Of a DNA stretch of 5,680 nt, positions 4,828 through 5,680 are shown piece after piece. Under the pieces are notes generated by a model. The model ran no database searches and had not been told where the DNA came from. It was given only the letters and a program-made list of their open reading frames with translations. The stretch comes from Deltaproteobacteria bacterium (lineage in GTDB: Bacteria > Desulfobacterota > Binatia > UBA9968). The translations under genes were made by a program, and so were the position numbers. Where the stretch lies: assembly GCA_016844625.1 (NCBI GenBank), contig JAERMN010000363.1, positions 1 through 5,680 of the forward strand. The letters run 5' to 3'. Each line of letters begins with the position of its first letter. Positions within the stretch are counted from its first letter, which is position 1.

Positions 4828-5680
4828 TCGACATTCTCTTAACCGATATTACTGCGCCCTTGCCTTTTCCGCGAAGCTCCAGTCGCGCACGACTTGGACT
4901 TTGACTTCCGACGGCGATCCATTCTTCGGCGACGGAGTCGGCTACGGTTAAGTCGGGATTATACTGGTCGCGGTAAATTGCGTAGAAGCGTTCCGCTGCG
5001 GCGCGATCGAGCTTGAGCAATTTTTCGAGGAGTCCAATGCCGATCTCGCGCTGGCTTTGCAAAAATAAGATGGCGTTGCGCAACGCGCGCAAATAGCGGA
5101 CGATCTCGTCGGGCTCTCTGTCAATCTTTCTCTGAGTGGTGCTCAAGCCGACGATGGGTATTTTCACGAACTCCGCGGTTTCCTTCACCGATAAGAGCGT
5201 CTTAAAGCCTTTTTGCTCGGCACGGTATTCGAATGGACTATTGACTACAGTGGCATCGACGGCGCCGCTAAGCAGAGCAGCAAAGCGGGCGTCCGGGCTG
5301 CCGGCGACCGCCTGCAAGGTGACATCTTTGTTGGGATCGAGGCCGTTGCGGCTGAGCAGTTGATAGATCGCGAAGTCGGCGGAGCTGCCAAATGTATTGA
5401 TCGCGATTCTTTTTCCTTTGAGCGCTTTGACACTGTCGATATCGGGTCGTGAGACGATGGCGTAGCCACTGGTTTTGACGGTGGCCGCGACGATTTTTAC
5501 CGGCAGCCCTCGAGTTGCCGCGCCGGCGATGAACGGCAGGATCGTCACGTAGTCGACCTCATTGGCCATCAAGGCGCTGAGCATTAGGTTGGTTCCCTGG
5601 AACTGAATGTAACGAACCCGCAAACCTTCTTTGTCGAAAAAGCCGCGCTCCATGGCGACGCGATCCGGCAGAGCGGTCCA
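4805..5680 (-). CDS. NMT1/THI5-like (SsuA/TauA-type) ABC transporter substrate-binding protein, 5'-partial, C-terminal frameshift
   Basis: Reads leftward from the window edge; 291 codons are present. The frame stays open past the ATG at 5653 to position 5680 (WTALPDRVAMERGFFDKEGL). Because 'A-x-E-x-G-F-F-x-K-E-G-L' is the conserved start of the mature domain, the real start and signal peptide lie outside the window. Family marks are MLSALMANEVDYV, the SVKALKGKRIAINTFGS lobe-2 entry, and GLDPNKDVTLQAVAG followed by AALLSGAVDATVVNSP. The ligand is unknown; relatives take sulfonates, nitrate, pyrimidines or aromatic acids. After EEWIAVGS (about 4904-4927) the frame runs into an Arg/Gly/Lys-rich tail and ends at 4805, overlapping the convergent tctC fragment by 23 bp. 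The next frame instead reads VKVQVVRDWSFAEKARAQ and stops at 4849-4851, which is the family's usual 'DWSFAEKA' end. A small indel between about 4905 and 4921 is therefore likely. Only the C-terminal helix is affected, so function may survive. Confidence 0.85.
   Translation of the reverse strand, partial: WTALPDRVAMERGFFDKEGLRVRYIQFQGTNLMLSALMANEVDYVTILPFIAGAATRGLPVKIVAATVKTSGYAIVSRPDIDSVKALKGKRIAINTFGSSADFAIYQLLSRNGLDPNKDVTLQAVAGSPDARFAALLSGAVDATVVNSPFEYRAEQKGFKTLLSVKETAEFVKIPIVGLSTTQRKIDREPDEIVRYLRALRNAILFLQSQREIGIGLLEKLLKLDRAAAERFYAIYRDQYNPDLTVADSVAEEWIAVGSQSPSRARLELRGKGKGAVISVKRMSINSPEVF

Noticed and set aside
5651..5653. ATG as the start of the NMT1-type SBP
   Set aside because: The frame stays open to the window edge with family-like residues, and this Met lies within the conserved start of the mature domain; no signal peptide follows it.

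Overview
The window is chromosomal sequence of a moderately GC-rich, Gram-negative-type bacterium. It holds genes for periplasmic solute-binding proteins (SBPs) of three unrelated families and one metal-dependent amidohydrolase. No permease or ATPase gene is visible. Large paralogous sets of such 'orphan' SBPs next to amidohydrolases are typical of uncultured soil and groundwater lineages once filed under Deltaproteobacteria (Binatota-like), Rokubacteria or Tectomicrobia. That placement is inference; no marker gene is present.

Layout. At 1-1208 on the minus strand are two tandem paralogous iron-type (FbpA/AfuA-like) SBP genes: 204-1208 is complete, and only the first 40 codons of the second (1-120) lie inside the window. 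A divergent promoter region (1209-1378) separates them from a plus-strand N-acyl-D-amino-acid deacylase-like amidohydrolase (1379-3067). A short 8-nt tandem repeat (3074-3113) follows and contains the start codon of a broken TctC/Bug-family SBP gene (3106-3550). That gene keeps its signal peptide, N-terminal strand region and C-terminus, but the middle is gone and the two ends are out of frame. Next come about 450 bp of non-coding sequence (3551-4004) ending in a strong extended -10 promoter, then a toxin-antitoxin-like pair. The upstream 77-aa partner is intact (4005-4238). The downstream TumE/DUF6516-type toxin (4235-4590) overlaps it by ATGA but is frameshifted. Directly behind it lies a second copy of only the C-terminal end of the TctC-type gene (4603-4827), about 89% identical by eye to the C-terminal part of the first copy. 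The window ends with a convergent minus-strand NMT1/THI5-type SBP gene (4805-5680). It enters from beyond the window's right edge, and its last ~20 codons are shifted out of the ancestral frame.

How it fits together. The left half looks functional: two related SBPs diverging from a hydrolase that would release free amino or carboxylic acids from N-acylated or similar small molecules. The right half (3070-4920) looks like a decaying segment, with two tctC remnants, a small toxin-antitoxin module between them with a broken toxin, and a frameshifted neighbour. I see no insertion sequence, CRISPR array, tRNA or rRNA. I do not see a convincing new system; the most informative structure is the toxin-antitoxin cassette bracketed by the duplicated 3' ends of a TctC-type gene.
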